Shown one piece after another: positions 38,928 through 38,983 of a stretch of DNA of 38,983 bases. Below the pieces are notes generated by a model. That model was given only the letters and a program-made list of their open reading frames with translations, searched no databases and was not told the origin of the DNA. Origin of the DNA: an uncultured Ruminococcus sp. Its GTDB lineage: Bacteria; Bacillota; Clostridia; Oscillospirales; Ruminococcaceae. How positions within the stretch are numbered: position 1 is the first letter of the stretch; the number at the start of each line of letters is the position of its first letter. Where the stretch lies: positions 1 through 38,983 of the forward strand of contig UQEM01000006.1 in assembly GCA_900540005.1 (NCBI GenBank). Direction: 5' to 3'. A program made the translations under genes and the position numbers.

Positions 38928-38938
38928 ATGAAGAAGAA
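38928..38938 (+). CDS. 5' end of next gene, cut by contig end (scaE position)
   Basis: GAAAGGAA lies 10 bases before an ATG that begins Met-Lys-Lys-, a typical start of a secretory signal. Only 11 genuine bases remain before the sequencing adapter. In R. flavefaciens the next gene is scaE, the sortase-anchored cohesin that binds XDoc; here that identity is inference from gene order alone. Confidence 0.5.
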
Positions 38939-38983
38939 CTGTCTCTTATACACATCTCCGAGCCCACGAGACTCGACGTCATC
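38939..38983. other. Nextera adapter and index contamination
   Basis: Bases 38939-38957 are the Tn5 mosaic end CTGTCTCTTATACACATCT. Bases 38958-38972 are CCGAGCCCACGAGAC, the rest of the Nextera read-2 adapter. Bases 38973-38980 (TCGACGTC) are the size and position of the i7 index, and ATC is the start of the P7 tail. This is library-derived and should be trimmed. Confidence 0.98.

Overview
The window looks like one complete draft contig from a fibre-degrading Ruminococcus related to R. flavefaciens (Firmicutes, Oscillospiraceae). The evidence is the right-hand 10 kb, which carries a sca-type cellulosome scaffoldin cluster in the published R. flavefaciens order (scaC, scaA, scaB, a cttA-position gene, then the first codons of a gene where scaE is expected). 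Low-GC Gram-positive traits agree: AGGAGG ribosome sites, TTGACA-17-TATAAT promoters mostly with an extended -10, a T-box leader, and spore-related genes. The final 45 bases are Illumina Nextera adapter plus index, so the right edge is an assembly artefact and not biology.

Layout, left to right. 1-6.7 kb: an ECF transporter S component (minus); an ACT protein with a DUF711/PFL protein; a NahK-like kinase; an exported class A beta-lactamase-fold serine hydrolase; and, on the minus strand, a pyrophosphate-type phosphofructokinase and an iron-sulfur flavoprotein. 6.7-10.3 kb: a CorA-family transporter behind a long structured leader that holds a 27-codon ORF, a CNNM/CorC transporter, and a cytidylate-kinase-like protein. 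10.4-12.1 kb: a DUF421-DUF4363-Ger(x)C-like lipoprotein operon of spore-germination type. 12.1-16.3 kb (minus): a tightly packed polA-rimI-tsaD-DUF6472 operon. 16.5-20 kb: a GH31 alpha-xylosidase divergent from an AraC regulator, with a perfect palindrome at the regulator's -35. 20-22.8 kb: an Asn T-box controlling asnS-asnA. 23-25.1 kb: aroC with a DAHP synthase. 25.3-28.5 kb: a BspA-type LRR protein without signal peptide, then GtrA and a Dus enzyme. 28.5-29.3 kb: a long AT-rich non-coding leader.

The scaffoldin cluster (29.3-38.9 kb) builds a layered cell-surface complex. The ScaC-like adaptor has one cohesin and one dockerin. The ScaA-like scaffoldin has a novel N-terminal domain, one cohesin and a dockerin. 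The ScaB-like scaffoldin has six cohesins (one nearly identical to the ScaA cohesin, five of a second type) and a C-terminal X-module-dockerin (XDoc). A separately promoted protein at the cttA position ends in the same XDoc type, but its N-terminal 400 residues contain no carbohydrate-binding module I can recognise. By the R. flavefaciens model, ScaA docks on ScaB, and both XDoc proteins dock on a sortase-anchored ScaE, which is cut off here.

The strongest items for follow-up are the unfamiliar XDoc protein, a 176-bp perfect repeat shared by scaA and scaB that is in frame for recombination, the structured leaders before corA and scaC, and the adapter at the contig end.
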